A stretch of DNA of 64,000 nucleotides from Haloarchaeobius sp. FL176. Its GTDB lineage: Archaea; Halobacteriota; Halobacteria; Halobacteriales; Natrialbaceae. The translations under genes were made by a program, and so were the position numbers. Below are positions 19,022 to 28,256 of the stretch, piece after piece (the stretch's first letter is position 1; each line of letters opens with the position of its first letter). The stretch lies in the NCBI RefSeq assembly GCF_024609245.1, contig NZ_JANJYH010000003.1, positions 124,001 through 188,000 on the forward strand, given 5' to 3'. The notes under the pieces are model-generated. The model was not told the DNA's origin. It saw only the letters and a program-made list of their open reading frames with translations, and made no database searches.

Positions 19022-19220
19022 ACGCGACCATCTCCGAGGACGTAATCGAAGACGTGGCTATGCAGAACTGTTGAGACCCGAAAACGCTGGACGATGGGAG
19101 GTAGATTCGAGCCACGGTCGCACCATTCCAGCCCGCTCCGTGCTTCGAATCTCTCCCGGTGCTACCTTCGACGCTCACCACACTCACCGCTCTGCTTGTC
19201 GTCTGGTTCGCGTCAGAAAG
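19022..19220. other. Non-coding gap before tRNA-Met, with an inverted repeat
   Basis: No convincing reading frame is visible between the acetyltransferase gene and the tRNA. The only structure is the imperfect inverted repeat at 19096-19157, annotated separately. The part on the other side of the tRNA (19296-19386) holds only its promoter. Confidence 0.5.
19096..19157. repeat. Imperfect inverted repeat resembling the tRNA 3' end
   Basis: Left arm 19096-19117 and right arm 19138-19157 pair over about 18 of 20 positions with a 20-nt loop. The left arm begins GGGAGGTAGATTCGAGC, matching the plus-strand sequence of the nearby tRNA gene at 19225-19241 at 15 of 17 bases. Confidence 0.6.
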
Positions 19221-19295
19221 TAGCGGGAGGTAGATTTGAACTACCGATCTGCGGGTTATGAGCCCGCCGGAATCTCCTGGCTATCCCATCCCGCT
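19221..19295 (-). tRNA. Initiator tRNA-Met (CAU)
   Basis: A 75-nt tRNA with anticodon CAT at complement 19258-19260. Initiator features are an A1-U72 end pair and three consecutive G-C pairs next to the anticodon loop (GGG-CTCATAA-CCC). The acceptor AGCGGGA pairs with TCCCGCT and the discriminator is A. It closely resembles published haloarchaeal initiator tRNAs. There is no intron. Confidence 0.95.
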
Positions 19296-19313
19296 ACCAT
19301 CACGTAACCCGGT

Positions 19314-19327
19314 CCACTAGTTAAGGG
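19314..19327 (-). promoter_or_regulatory. Promoter of tRNA-Met
   Basis: On the minus strand CAACCCTTAACTAGT is centred about 25 bp before the tRNA 5' end at 19295, a typical position for an archaeal stable-RNA TATA box. Confidence 0.5.
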
Positions 19328-19386
19328 TTGCGTTTGGACCGCCGTATGCGGGTTCCTCCCACCAGGCGCTCGGACCGACAGCCTCT

Positions 19387-19890
19387 TTATTCCGCGTGTA
19401 CCCGCCAGGTGAACAGACTCTCGGCGACGTAGTTGACGAACATGGCGACGCCGATTCCAGTAACCTTCGAGGCGACGAACCAGCCGTCGATGCCCGCGAC
19501 GGTCAACTCGAGGGCGACGACGCGGTAGAGCAGGCTAAACGTCGCCAGCTGGACCAGCGTCCCCCCGAGGCGGACGAGGTGCGAGCGGCCGAGCCGGCCG
19601 AGCGTCGGGAGGACGCCGCCGGTCCCCCGTGCAGAGAACGTCCAGTTGTCGTTGAGGAGGAACATGACGACGATGGCGACCTCGATGCCGATGAAGACCG
19701 CGACCTCGGGGAAGACACCGAGTTCGCGGAGCGTCGTCGACGCAGTGAGGTCGAACCCCGCGCCGATGGCCCCGACGGAGGCGAACTTGCCGAACCGGGC
19801 GCTGGAGACGAGCGGTGCCAGCCGGCCACGCAGGGAGGCGCCCGTGTCGTCGTCGTCCGTCGATCCGGCGACGGGGTCGTCCTCACTCAT
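19387..19890 (-). CDS. GtrA-family membrane protein
   Basis: A 167-residue protein with four predicted helices and the GtrA pattern: FGKFASVGAIGAGFDLTAS in helix 1, FLLNDNWTFS after helix 2, and FVNYVAESLFTWRV at the end. GtrA proteins work with glycosyltransferases in moving or presenting lipid-linked sugars. It overlaps the upstream GT2 gene by 8 bp, supporting a joint role. Confidence 0.88.
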   Translation of the reverse strand: MSEDDPVAGSTDDDDTGASLRGRLAPLVSSARFGKFASVGAIGAGFDLTASTTLRELGVFPEVAVFIGIEVAIVVMFLLNDNWTFSARGTGGVLPTLGRLGRSHLVRLGGTLVQLATFSLLYRVVALELTVAGIDGWFVASKVTGIGVAMFVNYVAESLFTWRVHAE

Positions 19891-20665
19891 CGGTCTCGGC
19901 TCCGAGGCGGTCGACGAGCGAGAGGCTGGTACTCCGGCGGGACGCGACGAAGCGATGGAGGCTGCTCCCCTGGAGTCGCTTCATACGGTGGCGTGACTTC
20001 AGCAGTGAGACGCCGAGTTCGAGCGTCGTTCCGACGGGGGAGACGGTCGACTCCGGCTGGTCCTCCCAGGTGACCGCCACCTCGACGGGCTCGTAGCCGA
20101 GCGCACCCGCCATGGCGACGAGTTCGATGTCCCAGGCGAAGCCGGGCTCGTACAGGTGGTCGCGGACGCTGGCCCAGGCCTCGGCGTCGATGGCCTTCGC
20201 GCCGCACTGGAAGTCGTAGAGCGGGACGGAGAGAAGCGTCCGAGCGAGGAATGCGAAGCCGTCGCCGAGGTAGCGTCGGGCGACGGTCTGGTGGGAGAGC
20301 ACGTTCGCGTCGGGGTGTCGGCGCGAACCGACGGAGAGCTTCGCGGAGCCGTCGACGACGGGCTGGACCACGTCGACGATGGACTCGGCGGGCGTCGCGC
20401 CGTCGGCGTCGGCGAACGCGAGCACGTCGGTGTCGAGCGCCTCGAACCCGCAGGTGATGGCAGCGCCCTTGCCGCGACGACGGTCGACCGCGTGGACGGT
20501 ACACGGCTCGTCTTCGAGTGCGGTGACGGTCGACGCGTCGGGAGCGTCGAGCTCGACTCTCACCGTCGCCGGGTCGAGGTGATCGTGGAGGGCGTGCAGG
20601 TAGTCGACGAGGCTGTCGACCACCGGTTCGTACGCGGGGATGACGACGCCGACGGACCGGCTCAT
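19883..20665 (-). CDS. Family 2 glycosyltransferase (dolichol-phosphate-sugar synthase type)
   Basis: A 260-residue GT-A enzyme. The N-terminal nucleotide-binding part is VGVVIPAYEP, the metal-binding acidic motif is AFADADGATPAESI, and the acceptor region includes DFQCGAKAIDAEAW and the W-E-D-Q segment TWEDQPESTVSP. It has no C-terminal membrane helices, so GtrA probably supplies the membrane partner. It likely transfers a sugar to dolichol phosphate; sugar identity is unknown. The ATG at 20665 begins the conserved strand. Confidence 0.87.
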   Translation of the reverse strand: MSRSVGVVIPAYEPVVDSLVDYLHALHDHLDPATVRVELDAPDASTVTALEDEPCTVHAVDRRRGKGAAITCGFEALDTDVLAFADADGATPAESIVDVVQPVVDGSAKLSVGSRRHPDANVLSHQTVARRYLGDGFAFLARTLLSVPLYDFQCGAKAIDAEAWASVRDHLYEPGFAWDIELVAMAGALGYEPVEVAVTWEDQPESTVSPVGTTLELGVSLLKSRHRMKRLQGSSLHRFVASRRSTSLSLVDRLGAETDE

Positions 20666-20810
20666 CTGTTCGGAACGCGTCCCCCAGGGGAGTAAAACCA
20701 TTCGTTTCCGGCCGGGGCGACAGGGAAGCTATCGGGCGACTTCGGTGTCGTCCGCACACCGACACCGCGAAGGGAAAAGTCCTTACCCGCCGCCGCCTCC
20801 GTTCTCGAAC

Positions 20811-23438
20811 ATGGAGTACGGGCTGGTCCTGCTGTGGTTCGTCACCGTGGCCGGACTGGCCGCCATCGCCGCACCCCTCGCCTCGCTGGTCTTCGCCCCC
20901 CTTTCCGACCGGGGCGGGACCCTCGCCCTCCCCTTCGCGCTGGCCGTCGTCGGCATCGTCAGCTATCTCGTCGGACAGGTAGCGTTCGGCTGGCCGGCGC
21001 TGGTCGCGTCGCTGCTGGTGCTCGGTGGCGGTTCGGCGTTCGCACTGACGCGTGACCACGAACCGGACTGGACGTCGGTCGGCCTCGGGCTGACGGCGGT
21101 CGCCGTCGGCTTCGGGCTGGTCGTCGCCATCCGCAACGTCGACCCGGGCATCTACGCCAGCGGCGGGGAGAAGTTCCTCGACTTCGGCCTGCTGAAGACG
21201 CTCGTCCAGGCCGACAGCCTCCCGCCGGAGGACTTCTGGTACGCGGGCGACCGGGTGCAGTACTACTACGGCGGCCACCTCGTCGCCGCACAGCTGACCC
21301 GCCTGACCGGCATCGCGCCGCGGTACGCGTACAACCTCGCGCTGGCGACCTTCTACGGCGCGCTCGTCGGCGGTGCGTTCGGCCTCGCGCGGAACCTCGC
21401 GGCCGAACGCGACCTGCCCCGGACCGTCGCCGGCGCACTCGCGCTCTTCTTCGTCGGCTTCGCGAGCAACCTCGCGCCGGTCGCGCGCCTCGTCGTCTGG
21501 CTGCTGCCGTCGAGCATGAAGACGTACGTCGACCGGAACCCTGCCGCGGGTGACGGCCCCGAGGCGGTCCGGGCGTTCGGCCACACGTGGACGGACCTCG
21601 CGCTCGGGCCGGACCAGTTCAGCTACTGGCCGGCGAGCCGGGTCATCCCGGACACCATCAACGAGTTCCCGCTGTTCGCGTTCCTCAACGGGGACCTGCA
21701 CGCCCACATGATGAGCACGCCGCTGCTGCTGGTGACTGCAGCGGTCGGGTTCGCCTACTGGCTGACGCCCGCCGCGCAGGTCTGGCGTCGCCGCACGTAC
21801 GTGTTAGTGTGCGCGCCCCTGCTCGCGGGCCTGCTCGCGGTCGTGAACACCTGGAGCTACCCCTCCGTCGCCGGCCTGACGACACTCGCGGTGCTGTTCG
21901 CGGGACCGCATCCGGCCTCGCTCCTGCCGGCGTCGCTGTGGGAGCGGCTGGAGCCGGCAACCGACAGCCGTGCTGTCGCCGAGATACTCCGGATGCTCGG
22001 CGCGGGCTGTGCCGGCATCGCTGTCGGCCTGCTCGGCGCACTCGTCGCGTTCCCGTTCTTCACCGGCGCGACGAGCGGGCAGTCGCTGGCGCTGCTCCCC
22101 GACCGCAGCGGCGCGGCGGGCCTGCTGCTCGTCCACGGCGCGTTCCTGCTCATCTCGGTCGCGTTCCTCGCACCGAGAATCGACCCGGACCTCGAACCCG
22201 ACCTCGGGATGGTCGCGCCGCTCTCGGTCCTCTCGACGGTCGCTGTCGCCAACGCTCTCGGCGGCTGGATACCGGTGCCGGTCCCGCTCGTCGGCGCGGT
22301 CGGGGTGCTCGCGGTCACGCAGGTCGACCCCGACGAACGGGGCCCCGCCGCGCTGCTGTTCGTCCTCGCACTCGGCGTCACCGTCGCCGCGACGGGCGCG
22401 CTCGGCTCGGCCTTCGGCACGCTGGGCGTCTACGGTGCGACCGTCGTCGTCGCCGTCGGCGCGGCCGTCTCCGGTTTCGACTCGGACACGCAGGTGGTCG
22501 CAGTCGCCGCGGCGGTGTTCCTCGTGCTCGCGGCCGCCGCGGTCCGCTTCGACCTCGCGGTGCTCGCCGTCGTCCTCCCGGTGCTCGCCCTCGGCTGGGT
22601 GACGCTCCGGCTCGGTCGCGATCTCGGCTACGAGACGGTGCTGCTCGTCGCCGCCGTCGGGCTCGTGACGATGGTCGAGTTCCTCTTCGTCTCCGAACGG
22701 GCGGGGAGCGGCCGCTACAACACCGTCTTCAAGTTCTACATGCAGGTGTGGGTGCTCTGGGGCACCGCCGCCGGCGTGATGCTCGTCGACGTGGTCGCCC
22801 GCCAGTGGCCCGACTGGAGCATCGGCGAGCGGCTCGCGGCACGACGGTCCGCGAGCGGACGACGCGTCGGACAGGTCGCGACGGTCGGCGTCGCCGTCGT
22901 CCTCGTCGTCTCGCTCTCCGTGTACGGCGGGCTGGCGCTCAGCGGCCACTTCGAGGGCGAGGGCGCGGACACGCTCGACAGCAAGGCGTGGACCGAAGGC
23001 ACCTACCCGAACCAGTCGGCGGCCATCGAGTGGCTGGACGACCACGAGGGCCGTCCCGTGGTCGTCGAACAGCCGACCCGAGAGCACGTCTACGGCGTCA
23101 ACTCGCCCGCCACGCAGCTGGTCAGTGGTGTCTCCTCGATGACTGGATTACCGACCGTCGCCGGCTGGACGCACGCCTCGAACTATCATACGGAAGCGGG
23201 CTGGCGCGAACGGGTCGCCGACGTCCGGACGGTGTACACCGGGAACAGCACCGCCAGAGCCGACGTGTTGGCCCAGTACGACGTGCAGTACGTCTACGTC
23301 GGGCCGCACGAGCGTCAGCACCAGACCGTCGACGACCTCGCCAGCGAGACCTACATCTCCGTGGCAGAGCGCTTCGGAGACGTGGTGATCTACGAGGTCG
23401 ACCAGTCGGCACTCGCGACGGCGAACAGCAGTCGATGA
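20811..23438 (+). CDS. Large YYY-motif membrane protein (DUF2298 / Chlor_Arch_YYY)
   Basis: An 875-residue protein with many helices and the family motif RVQYYYGGHLVAAQLT near residue 150. Further conserved parts are FWPAS/YWPASRVIPDTINEFPLFAFLNGDLHAHM and the late FKFYMQVWVLWG helix. A soluble domain of about 150 residues ends the chain (VVVEQPTREHVYGVN). The fold resembles polyprenol-phosphate-sugar-dependent glycosyltransferases. Divergent from the GT2/GtrA pair, it is probably a surface-glycan enzyme. The reaction is unproven. Confidence 0.85.
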   Translation: MEYGLVLLWFVTVAGLAAIAAPLASLVFAPLSDRGGTLALPFALAVVGIVSYLVGQVAFGWPALVASLLVLGGGSAFALTRDHEPDWTSVGLGLTAVAVGFGLVVAIRNVDPGIYASGGEKFLDFGLLKTLVQADSLPPEDFWYAGDRVQYYYGGHLVAAQLTRLTGIAPRYAYNLALATFYGALVGGAFGLARNLAAERDLPRTVAGALALFFVGFASNLAPVARLVVWLLPSSMKTYVDRNPAAGDGPEAVRAFGHTWTDLALGPDQFSYWPASRVIPDTINEFPLFAFLNGDLHAHMMSTPLLLVTAAVGFAYWLTPAAQVWRRRTYVLVCAPLLAGLLAVVNTWSYPSVAGLTTLAVLFAGPHPASLLPASLWERLEPATDSRAVAEILRMLGAGCAGIAVGLLGALVAFPFFTGATSGQSLALLPDRSGAAGLLLVHGAFLLISVAFLAPRIDPDLEPDLGMVAPLSVLSTVAVANALGGWIPVPVPLVGAVGVLAVTQVDPDERGPAALLFVLALGVTVAATGALGSAFGTLGVYGATVVVAVGAAVSGFDSDTQVVAVAAAVFLVLAAAAVRFDLAVLAVVLPVLALGWVTLRLGRDLGYETVLLVAAVGLVTMVEFLFVSERAGSGRYNTVFKFYMQVWVLWGTAAGVMLVDVVARQWPDWSIGERLAARRSASGRRVGQVATVGVAVVLVVSLSVYGGLALSGHFEGEGADTLDSKAWTEGTYPNQSAAIEWLDDHEGRPVVVEQPTREHVYGVNSPATQLVSGVSSMTGLPTVAGWTHASNYHTEAGWRERVADVRTVYTGNSTARADVLAQYDVQYVYVGPHERQHQTVDDLASETYISVAERFGDVVIYEVDQSALATANSSR

Positions 23439-23447
23439 GAAGGGGCG

Positions 23448-23714
23448 TCAGACCGAGAGCTCGCTCTTGCCCTTGATGACGTCGACCGCCTCGGCCTCGA
23501 TGCGGTCGACCTCCAGATGATGCGGGATGAACTTCCGCCGCATGAAGTCGTCGTGCTCGTCTTCGCTACCCACGATGCACCAGAGCTGGACGCGTTCGGG
23601 GCCGTGCCAGTCGCCGTTGCGCGTCACCGAGAAACAGTGGACCTCTTCGCCGTCGTAGTCGATGATGGCGTCCTTCCGGATGCCGGGGTCCCCGTCGATG
23701 ATGAGCCGCTTCAT
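23448..23714 (-). CDS. Small haloarchaeal protein (HAH_0734-like)
   Basis: An 88-residue protein with no membrane segment, containing RLIIDGDPGIRKDAIIDYDG and FSVTRNGDWHGPERVQLWCIVG. It resembles a short family known only from haloarchaea with no assigned function. The ATG at 23714 matches the family start MKRLIIDGDPG. It is convergent with the YYY-protein gene. Confidence 0.75.
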   Translation of the reverse strand: MKRLIIDGDPGIRKDAIIDYDGEEVHCFSVTRNGDWHGPERVQLWCIVGSEDEHDDFMRRKFIPHHLEVDRIEAEAVDVIKGKSELSV

Positions 23715-23854
23715 GCGCGTCGATTCGGACAGCCCCACATTAAGCGTGTCGAAGCAGCCGACCGACCCGCCGTCACGCGATATGATTGACAGTTAAAGCG
23801 CCGTGAAATTAATGGCGGTGGGGTGTGTACGACAGGAGAACGGAGGGGGCGGCA

Positions 23855-25192
23855 ATGCACTCGACGAACTCACTGAGCAACACGAAAACGACCACCAAGA
23901 ACGGGATTCGGGTAGCAAAGGGAATCCAGCCAGGGGACGAGGCGATGACGGTGAAGTACCACATCACGTCGGAGCGTCCCGATACTGCAGCCGTCCGTCT
24001 CGAGGAGCCTCTGGACAGGGCGTTCCCGGTCGAGGCGCTCGACCTCGACTCGGCTGGACACGGCGACTGGCTGCTCGAGGACGGCGAGGGCACGCTCGTC
24101 CTCGTCGACATCCTACCAGCGGGGGACAGCGTGACGACGGGTTACGTGGTCGCGTCCGCCGACCTCGAACGCGTACAGCCGGTGTTCGGCGAACCCCACA
24201 TCGACATGGTCGACCCGGTCGACTCGGCGGAGTCACGCTCGCGGTCGGGAGGAGGAAGGACGGACGCCGACCGCACCGAAGCGGCCGTTGCCGACGCTCC
24301 GGCACCCGAGCTGGTCGCGGACGCTCTCTCGGAGGAGGCGGTCGCGGACGCCCTCTCGGCCGAGGCAGTGGTCTCGGCGCTCCCGCCCGCCGCCGTCGTC
24401 GAGGCGCTGGTCGACGCCTTCGAGTCCGGGGCGGTGAGCGAGCAGCAGGCCGAGCGACTGCGTGAGCACGTCGCGCCCGGCAGGGCGCGCAGTGAGGAGG
24501 TCCACCTCCAACATCTGGAGGCCCGCCTCGATGAGTTCGCCGCGTACGCCGACGGTCTCGCGGAACTCATCGACGAGCACGGCACCGCGACCGAGATCGT
24601 CGACGATCTGCGGGCCGAGGTCGCGGCGGCCCGCACGTCTGTCGCCGACCTCGAGGAGCGTCTGGACGCCGACGCCGGCGAGTACGACGCACTCGGAGGG
24701 CGGCTGGCGGCCGTTGACGACCGACTGGCGGGTCTCGACGCCCGTCTCGACGACATCGACGACCGGTTCGACGTCGTCGACGAGCGCTTCGCCGCGGTCG
24801 AGGACCGGTTCGATGCCGTCGAGGCTCGGGTCGACGGCCGCGTCGACGACGTGGCCGAAGCGGTGACGACGCTCGACGAGGGACTCGACCGGACGAACGC
24901 GCGCCTCGACCGTGTCGGCGGTCGCACGGACGAGGTCGACGCCCGCGCCGACGCGCTCGCGGACGACCTTGCAGGCCTCCGGACGCAGCTCTCGGCCATC
25001 GAGGAGCGTCACGGCGAGTCGATGACCGAACTCGCCGACCACGTCGCCGAGCTGGAGGCCGACCTCGCGGCGACCGAGGAGTGGCGCGAGCAGCTCGGCG
25101 AGGCGTTCCAGGGCGACGTGCCCGCGGGGGGCGGTCCCGGCGACGGCGATACCGGCGAGGGGACGGACGATGCGGCCGACGCGACGCAGTAG
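23855..25192 (+). CDS. Acidic coiled-coil protein with heptad Asp-Arg repeats
   Basis: A 445-residue protein. Residues about 31-125 form a small globular domain ([21 protein letters not shown]). Residues about 150-205 repeat A-D-A-L units ([21 protein letters not shown]). Residues about 215-420 are one long coiled coil with seven-residue units of the type LDxxDxR/FDxVDER. There is no signal peptide or membrane helix. GGAGGGGGC before the ATG at 23855 supports this start; 23945 (MTVKYHIT) is an alternative. The length of coil suggests a structural or scaffold role; I do not recognise a family. Confidence 0.75.
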   Translation: MHSTNSLSNTKTTTKNGIRVAKGIQPGDEAMTVKYHITSERPDTAAVRLEEPLDRAFPVEALDLDSAGHGDWLLEDGEGTLVLVDILPAGDSVTTGYVVASADLERVQPVFGEPHIDMVDPVDSAESRSRSGGGRTDADRTEAAVADAPAPELVADALSEEAVADALSAEAVVSALPPAAVVEALVDAFESGAVSEQQAERLREHVAPGRARSEEVHLQHLEARLDEFAAYADGLAELIDEHGTATEIVDDLRAEVAAARTSVADLEERLDADAGEYDALGGRLAAVDDRLAGLDARLDDIDDRFDVVDERFAAVEDRFDAVEARVDGRVDDVAEAVTTLDEGLDRTNARLDRVGGRTDEVDARADALADDLAGLRTQLSAIEERHGESMTELADHVAELEADLAATEEWREQLGEAFQGDVPAGGGPGDGDTGEGTDDAADATQ

Positions 25193-25225
25193 CGGCGCTC
25201 ACGGACGGCTCGCGGCGAACCAAAC

Positions 25226-25238
25226 GGGTTTTAAAGTG
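25226..25238 (+). promoter_or_regulatory. Promoter of the rpl44e operon
   Basis: GGGTTTTAAAGTG lies 36-46 bp before the ATG at 25273, giving a short leader; it is the only AT-rich element in the gap. Confidence 0.5.
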
Positions 25239-25272
25239 CCGGGGACAAGGTGGGTCCAAGAGGCCGATATCT

Positions 25273-25554
25273 ATGCAGATGCCACGACGTTTCAACACGT
25301 ACTGTCCACACTGCAACGAGCACCACGAGCACGAAGTGGAGAAGGTCCGAACGGGCCGGAGCTCGGGCATGAAGAAAGACCAGCGCAAGCAGCGCGAGGG
25401 GAAGAAGGTCATCGGGAACGCCGGTCGTTTCTCGAAGGTCCCCGGTGGGGACAAGCCCACGAAGAAGACCGACCTCAAGTACCGCTGCGGTGAGTGCGGC
25501 AAGGCGCACCTCCGCCCGGGATGGCGTGCCGGCCGACTGGAGCTTCAGGAGTGA
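25273..25554 (+). CDS. rpl44e: Ribosomal protein L44e
   Basis: A 93-residue zinc ribbon protein of the large subunit. It begins [14 protein letters not shown], with cysteines at 11, 14, 72 and 75 (CPHC and CGEC), and ends [10 protein letters not shown] as in other haloarchaea. It heads the operon rpl44e-rps27e-aif2a-nop10-PAC2, a conserved archaeal translation cluster. Confidence 0.97.
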   Translation: MQMPRRFNTYCPHCNEHHEHEVEKVRTGRSSGMKKDQRKQREGKKVIGNAGRFSKVPGGDKPTKKTDLKYRCGECGKAHLRPGWRAGRLELQE

Positions 25555-25559
25555 GACCC

Positions 25560-25733
25560 ATGGCAGGAGATTTCATCCGAGTCAAGTGTAACGACTGCGA
25601 GAACGAACAGATCGTGTTCGGGAACGCTTCGACCACCGTCAACTGTGCGGTGTGTGGCACCACGCTCGCCACCCCCACCGGCGGTCAGGCAGCGGTTCCC
25701 CACGAGATCGTGGAGACGGTCGACGCACGATGA
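25560..25733 (+). CDS. rps27e: Ribosomal protein S27e
   Basis: A 57-residue small-subunit protein with a four-cysteine zinc ribbon at C10, C13, C29 and C32. It starts 5 bp after the rpl44e stop and its own stop overlaps the next start by ATGA. Confidence 0.97.
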   Translation: MAGDFIRVKCNDCENEQIVFGNASTTVNCAVCGTTLATPTGGQAAVPHEIVETVDAR

Positions 25734-26530
25734 AGTACAGCGGCTGGCCCGAAAAGGGCGAACTCGTCGTCGGCGACGTCGACGAGATCGAGGACTTCGG
25801 CGTCTTCGTCGACCTCAAGGAGTACGAGGACAAGCGCGGCCTCGTCCACATCAGCGAGGTCGCCAGCGGATGGATCAAGAACGTCCGCGACCACGTCGGA
25901 GAGGGCCAGACCGTCGTCTGTAAGGTACTCGACGTCGACGAAGACTCCCAGCAGATCGACCTCTCCATCAAGGACGTCAACGACCACCAGCGGTCGGACA
26001 AGATTCAGGAGTGGAAGAACGAGCAGAAGGCCGACAACTGGATGCTGCTCGCGTTCGGCGAGGACGTCAGCGACGAGCAGTACGCCTCCGTCGCCAACGA
26101 GCTGCTCGCCGAGTTCGGCAGCCTCTACGAGGGCTTCGAGCAGGCGGCCATCCACGGTCCCGAGGCGCTCTCGGACAGCGACCTCACCGACGAGGAGGTC
26201 GAGCAGCTGGTCGACACCGCGCGCGACAACGTCTCGGTGCCGTACGTCACGGTCACCGGCTACGTCGACCTTCGCAGCCCGAACCCGAGCGGCGTCGACG
26301 ACGTGCAGGAGGCGCTCCAGGCGGCAGAGGGCAACGGCGAGGTGCCCGACGAGGTCGACCTCGACGTGACCTACGTCGGCTCACCGGAGTACCGCATCCG
26401 CGTGAAGGCACCGAACTACAAGACCGCGGAGTCCGAGCTGGAGGCGGCCGCCGAGCGGGCAGCAGTCGCCATCGAGGAGCACGGTGGGAGCGGCGACTAC
26501 CACCGCGAGCGCCGTTCGGACGACGAATGA
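25730..26530 (+). CDS. eif2a: Translation initiation factor aIF2 subunit alpha
   Basis: A 266-residue protein. The N-terminal S1/OB domain occupies about 8-80 ([20 protein letters not shown], then [18 protein letters not shown]). A helical domain follows, and a C-terminal alpha/beta domain binds the gamma subunit ([20 protein letters not shown]). With beta and gamma it delivers initiator tRNA to the ribosome; the initiator tRNA gene is 6 kb away in this window. Confidence 0.96.
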   Translation: MKYSGWPEKGELVVGDVDEIEDFGVFVDLKEYEDKRGLVHISEVASGWIKNVRDHVGEGQTVVCKVLDVDEDSQQIDLSIKDVNDHQRSDKIQEWKNEQKADNWMLLAFGEDVSDEQYASVANELLAEFGSLYEGFEQAAIHGPEALSDSDLTDEEVEQLVDTARDNVSVPYVTVTGYVDLRSPNPSGVDDVQEALQAAEGNGEVPDEVDLDVTYVGSPEYRIRVKAPNYKTAESELEAAAERAAVAIEEHGGSGDYHRERRSDDE

Positions 26531-26709
26531 AGTCGGACATCCGGGTGTGTTCGGCGTGGCGCGACCGCCACGAACGCCCGGTGTACACCCTTTCTGCGAC
26601 CTGTCCCGACTGTGGTGCCGACGCGATAAACAGCGCGCCGGCCCCGGTCGACCCCGAGGACAGCTACGGCGACTACCGACGCGCTCTTAAGCGCGCCGAC
26701 CGCGAGTAG
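26527..26709 (+). CDS. nop10: H/ACA ribonucleoprotein Nop10
   Basis: A 60-residue protein with an N-terminal zinc-binding part (C8, then CPDC at 26-29; the first pair is reduced to a single Cys here) and the conserved helix segment [15 protein letters not shown]. It belongs to the RNA-guided pseudouridylation complex with Cbf5, Gar1 and L7Ae. It overlaps the aIF2-alpha stop by ATGA. Confidence 0.93.
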   Translation: MKSDIRVCSAWRDRHERPVYTLSATCPDCGADAINSAPAPVDPEDSYGDYRRALKRADRE

Positions 26710-26714
26710 CGGGT

Positions 26715-27476
26715 ATGGAGCCACTCGACATCGAGACCGTCGATTCGGCCGAACTCTCTGACCCGGCGTTCATCGAAGGACTGCCTGGCGTCGGCCACGT
26801 CGGCAAGCTGACGGCTGAGCACATCCTCGACCAGTACGACGGAACGCTCGTCCGGCGGCTCTACTCACACGACCTGCCGCCGCAGGTCGACGTGGGCGAC
26901 GACGGTGTCGCCGAGCTCACCCATCTGGAGTTCCACGCCGTCGAGACCGAGGGGCGTGACCTCCTGGTGCTGACCGGCGACCATCAGGCGCAGACGAACG
27001 AGGGACACTACCGCCTCGCGAGCGCGGTGCTCGACGTGGCCGAGGAGTTCGGCTGCGAGGAGCTGTACGCACTGGGCGGCGTTCCGACCGGCGAACTCAT
27101 CGAGGAGTACGCGGTCCTGGGGGCGGCGACCCAGGCGTCCATCGTCGAGGCGCTCGAGGACGAGGACGTCGAGTTCCGCGAGGACGAGCCGGCAGGCGGT
27201 ATCGTCGGTGTCTCCGGGCTGCTGCTCGGCCTTGGCGCTCGCCGCGACGTCGAGGCCGCCTGCCTGATGGGCGAGACCTCGGGCTACCTCGTCGACCCCA
27301 AGAGCGCCCGCGCCGTCCTCGAGGTGCTGGAGGGGATGCTCGGGATGGACGTGGACTACGCCTCGCTCGAGGAGCGCGCGGACGAGATGGAGGAGGTCAT
27401 CGGGAAGATTCAGGAGATGGAGCAGCAACAGCAGGCGAACGTCCCGAGCGACGACGACCTGCGCTACATCGGCTGA
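26715..27476 (+). CDS. PAC2-family proteasome assembly chaperone-like protein
   Basis: A 253-residue PAC2-domain protein. It shows FIEGLPGVGHVGKLTAEHI at residues about 18-36, GDHQAQTNEGHYRLASAVLD, and a glycine-rich ALGGVPTGEL. The C-terminus is a short coiled coil (EEVIGKIQEMEQQQQ). Eukaryotic PAC2 helps build the proteasome core; the archaeal role is inferred. It is the last gene before a strong terminator. Confidence 0.88.
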   Translation: MEPLDIETVDSAELSDPAFIEGLPGVGHVGKLTAEHILDQYDGTLVRRLYSHDLPPQVDVGDDGVAELTHLEFHAVETEGRDLLVLTGDHQAQTNEGHYRLASAVLDVAEEFGCEELYALGGVPTGELIEEYAVLGAATQASIVEALEDEDVEFREDEPAGGIVGVSGLLLGLGARRDVEAACLMGETSGYLVDPKSARAVLEVLEGMLGMDVDYASLEERADEMEEVIGKIQEMEQQQQANVPSDDDLRYIG

Positions 27477-27483
27477 GTGGCAT

Positions 27484-27516
27484 CGGACCGAAGACGTTCG
27501 GTCCGCTGTTTTCTTT
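27484..27516 (+). terminator. Stem-loop plus T-tract terminator of the translation operon
   Basis: CGGACCGAA (27484-27492) and TTCGGTCCG (27497-27505) pair perfectly over 9 bp with loop GACG, followed by TTTTCTTT at 27509-27516. It begins 7 bp after the PAC2-gene stop and looks like a bacterial intrinsic terminator. Confidence 0.85.
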
Positions 27517-27540
27517 ACCGCGCAACCCCTAGCCGCGGCC

Positions 27541-28161
27541 GTGGTACTGCAACTCCTCGCCCTGTGGCTCGCGCTGGGCGCGGCACTCCCGTCGTGGGTG
27601 CTGGCGGGGCTGTCGCTCGGCGTCGTCTTCGCCGCGTTCTCGGCGGCGATGTTCGTCGTCGGGGAGCAGCTGTTCCCGAGCCCACCGGGCCGTCGGAGCG
27701 ACGAGGACGGTCAGGGGCAGGTCCGCCGTCACGAGGAGATCCGTCGCTACCTCGACGATATCGGCGAACGGTACGCCGAGGACCATCCCGTGCGCGGCCA
27801 CACGGTAGCGTTCTACCTGCCCGAACGCGACGTCGCGGTGACGTTCGACGCGCAGGCGTTCTTCGACATCCAGGCGGCTGGTATCGACGCGGTCCTGTGC
27901 GAGCACGAGATGCCGGGCCATCATCTCGGGCGGCGGCTGCCCTTCGAGGTACCGGAGCTGGAGTGGGAGCCAGCGAGCGAGCCCGACGCCGTCGAACGTG
28001 CGTTCCGGGCGCTCGACCTCTCGCCCGCCGCCTCGACCGACGAGGTGCGCGACGCCTACCGCGAGCGGGTGATGGAGGTCCACCCGGACCACGGCGGCGA
28101 CGAGGAGGCGTTCCGGGAGGTCCGCGACGCGTACACGACGGCGAAGGAGCACGCCGACTGA
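27541..28161 (+). CDS. Membrane-anchored J-domain protein
   Basis: A 206-residue protein. Residues about 1-45 contain two close hydrophobic segments (LLALWLALGAALPSWVLAGL and onward), the middle is a small alpha/beta region, and the last 60 residues are a J domain with the DnaK-activating HPD at the start of VHPDHGGDEEAF. The J domain is C-terminal, so this is not a classical DnaJ; it probably recruits DnaK to the membrane. GTG start at 27541. Confidence 0.82.
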   Translation: MVLQLLALWLALGAALPSWVLAGLSLGVVFAAFSAAMFVVGEQLFPSPPGRRSDEDGQGQVRRHEEIRRYLDDIGERYAEDHPVRGHTVAFYLPERDVAVTFDAQAFFDIQAAGIDAVLCEHEMPGHHLGRRLPFEVPELEWEPASEPDAVERAFRALDLSPAASTDEVRDAYRERVMEVHPDHGGDEEAFREVRDAYTTAKEHAD

Positions 28162-28256
28162 GTTCGGGAGTCCCGCCGTCTGCTATCGGTTACCCGGCGG
28201 TAACCCCGTCGTAGGATGGCGTTAGGACTTTAACCGAGAACCACCTTGCAGTTGAT

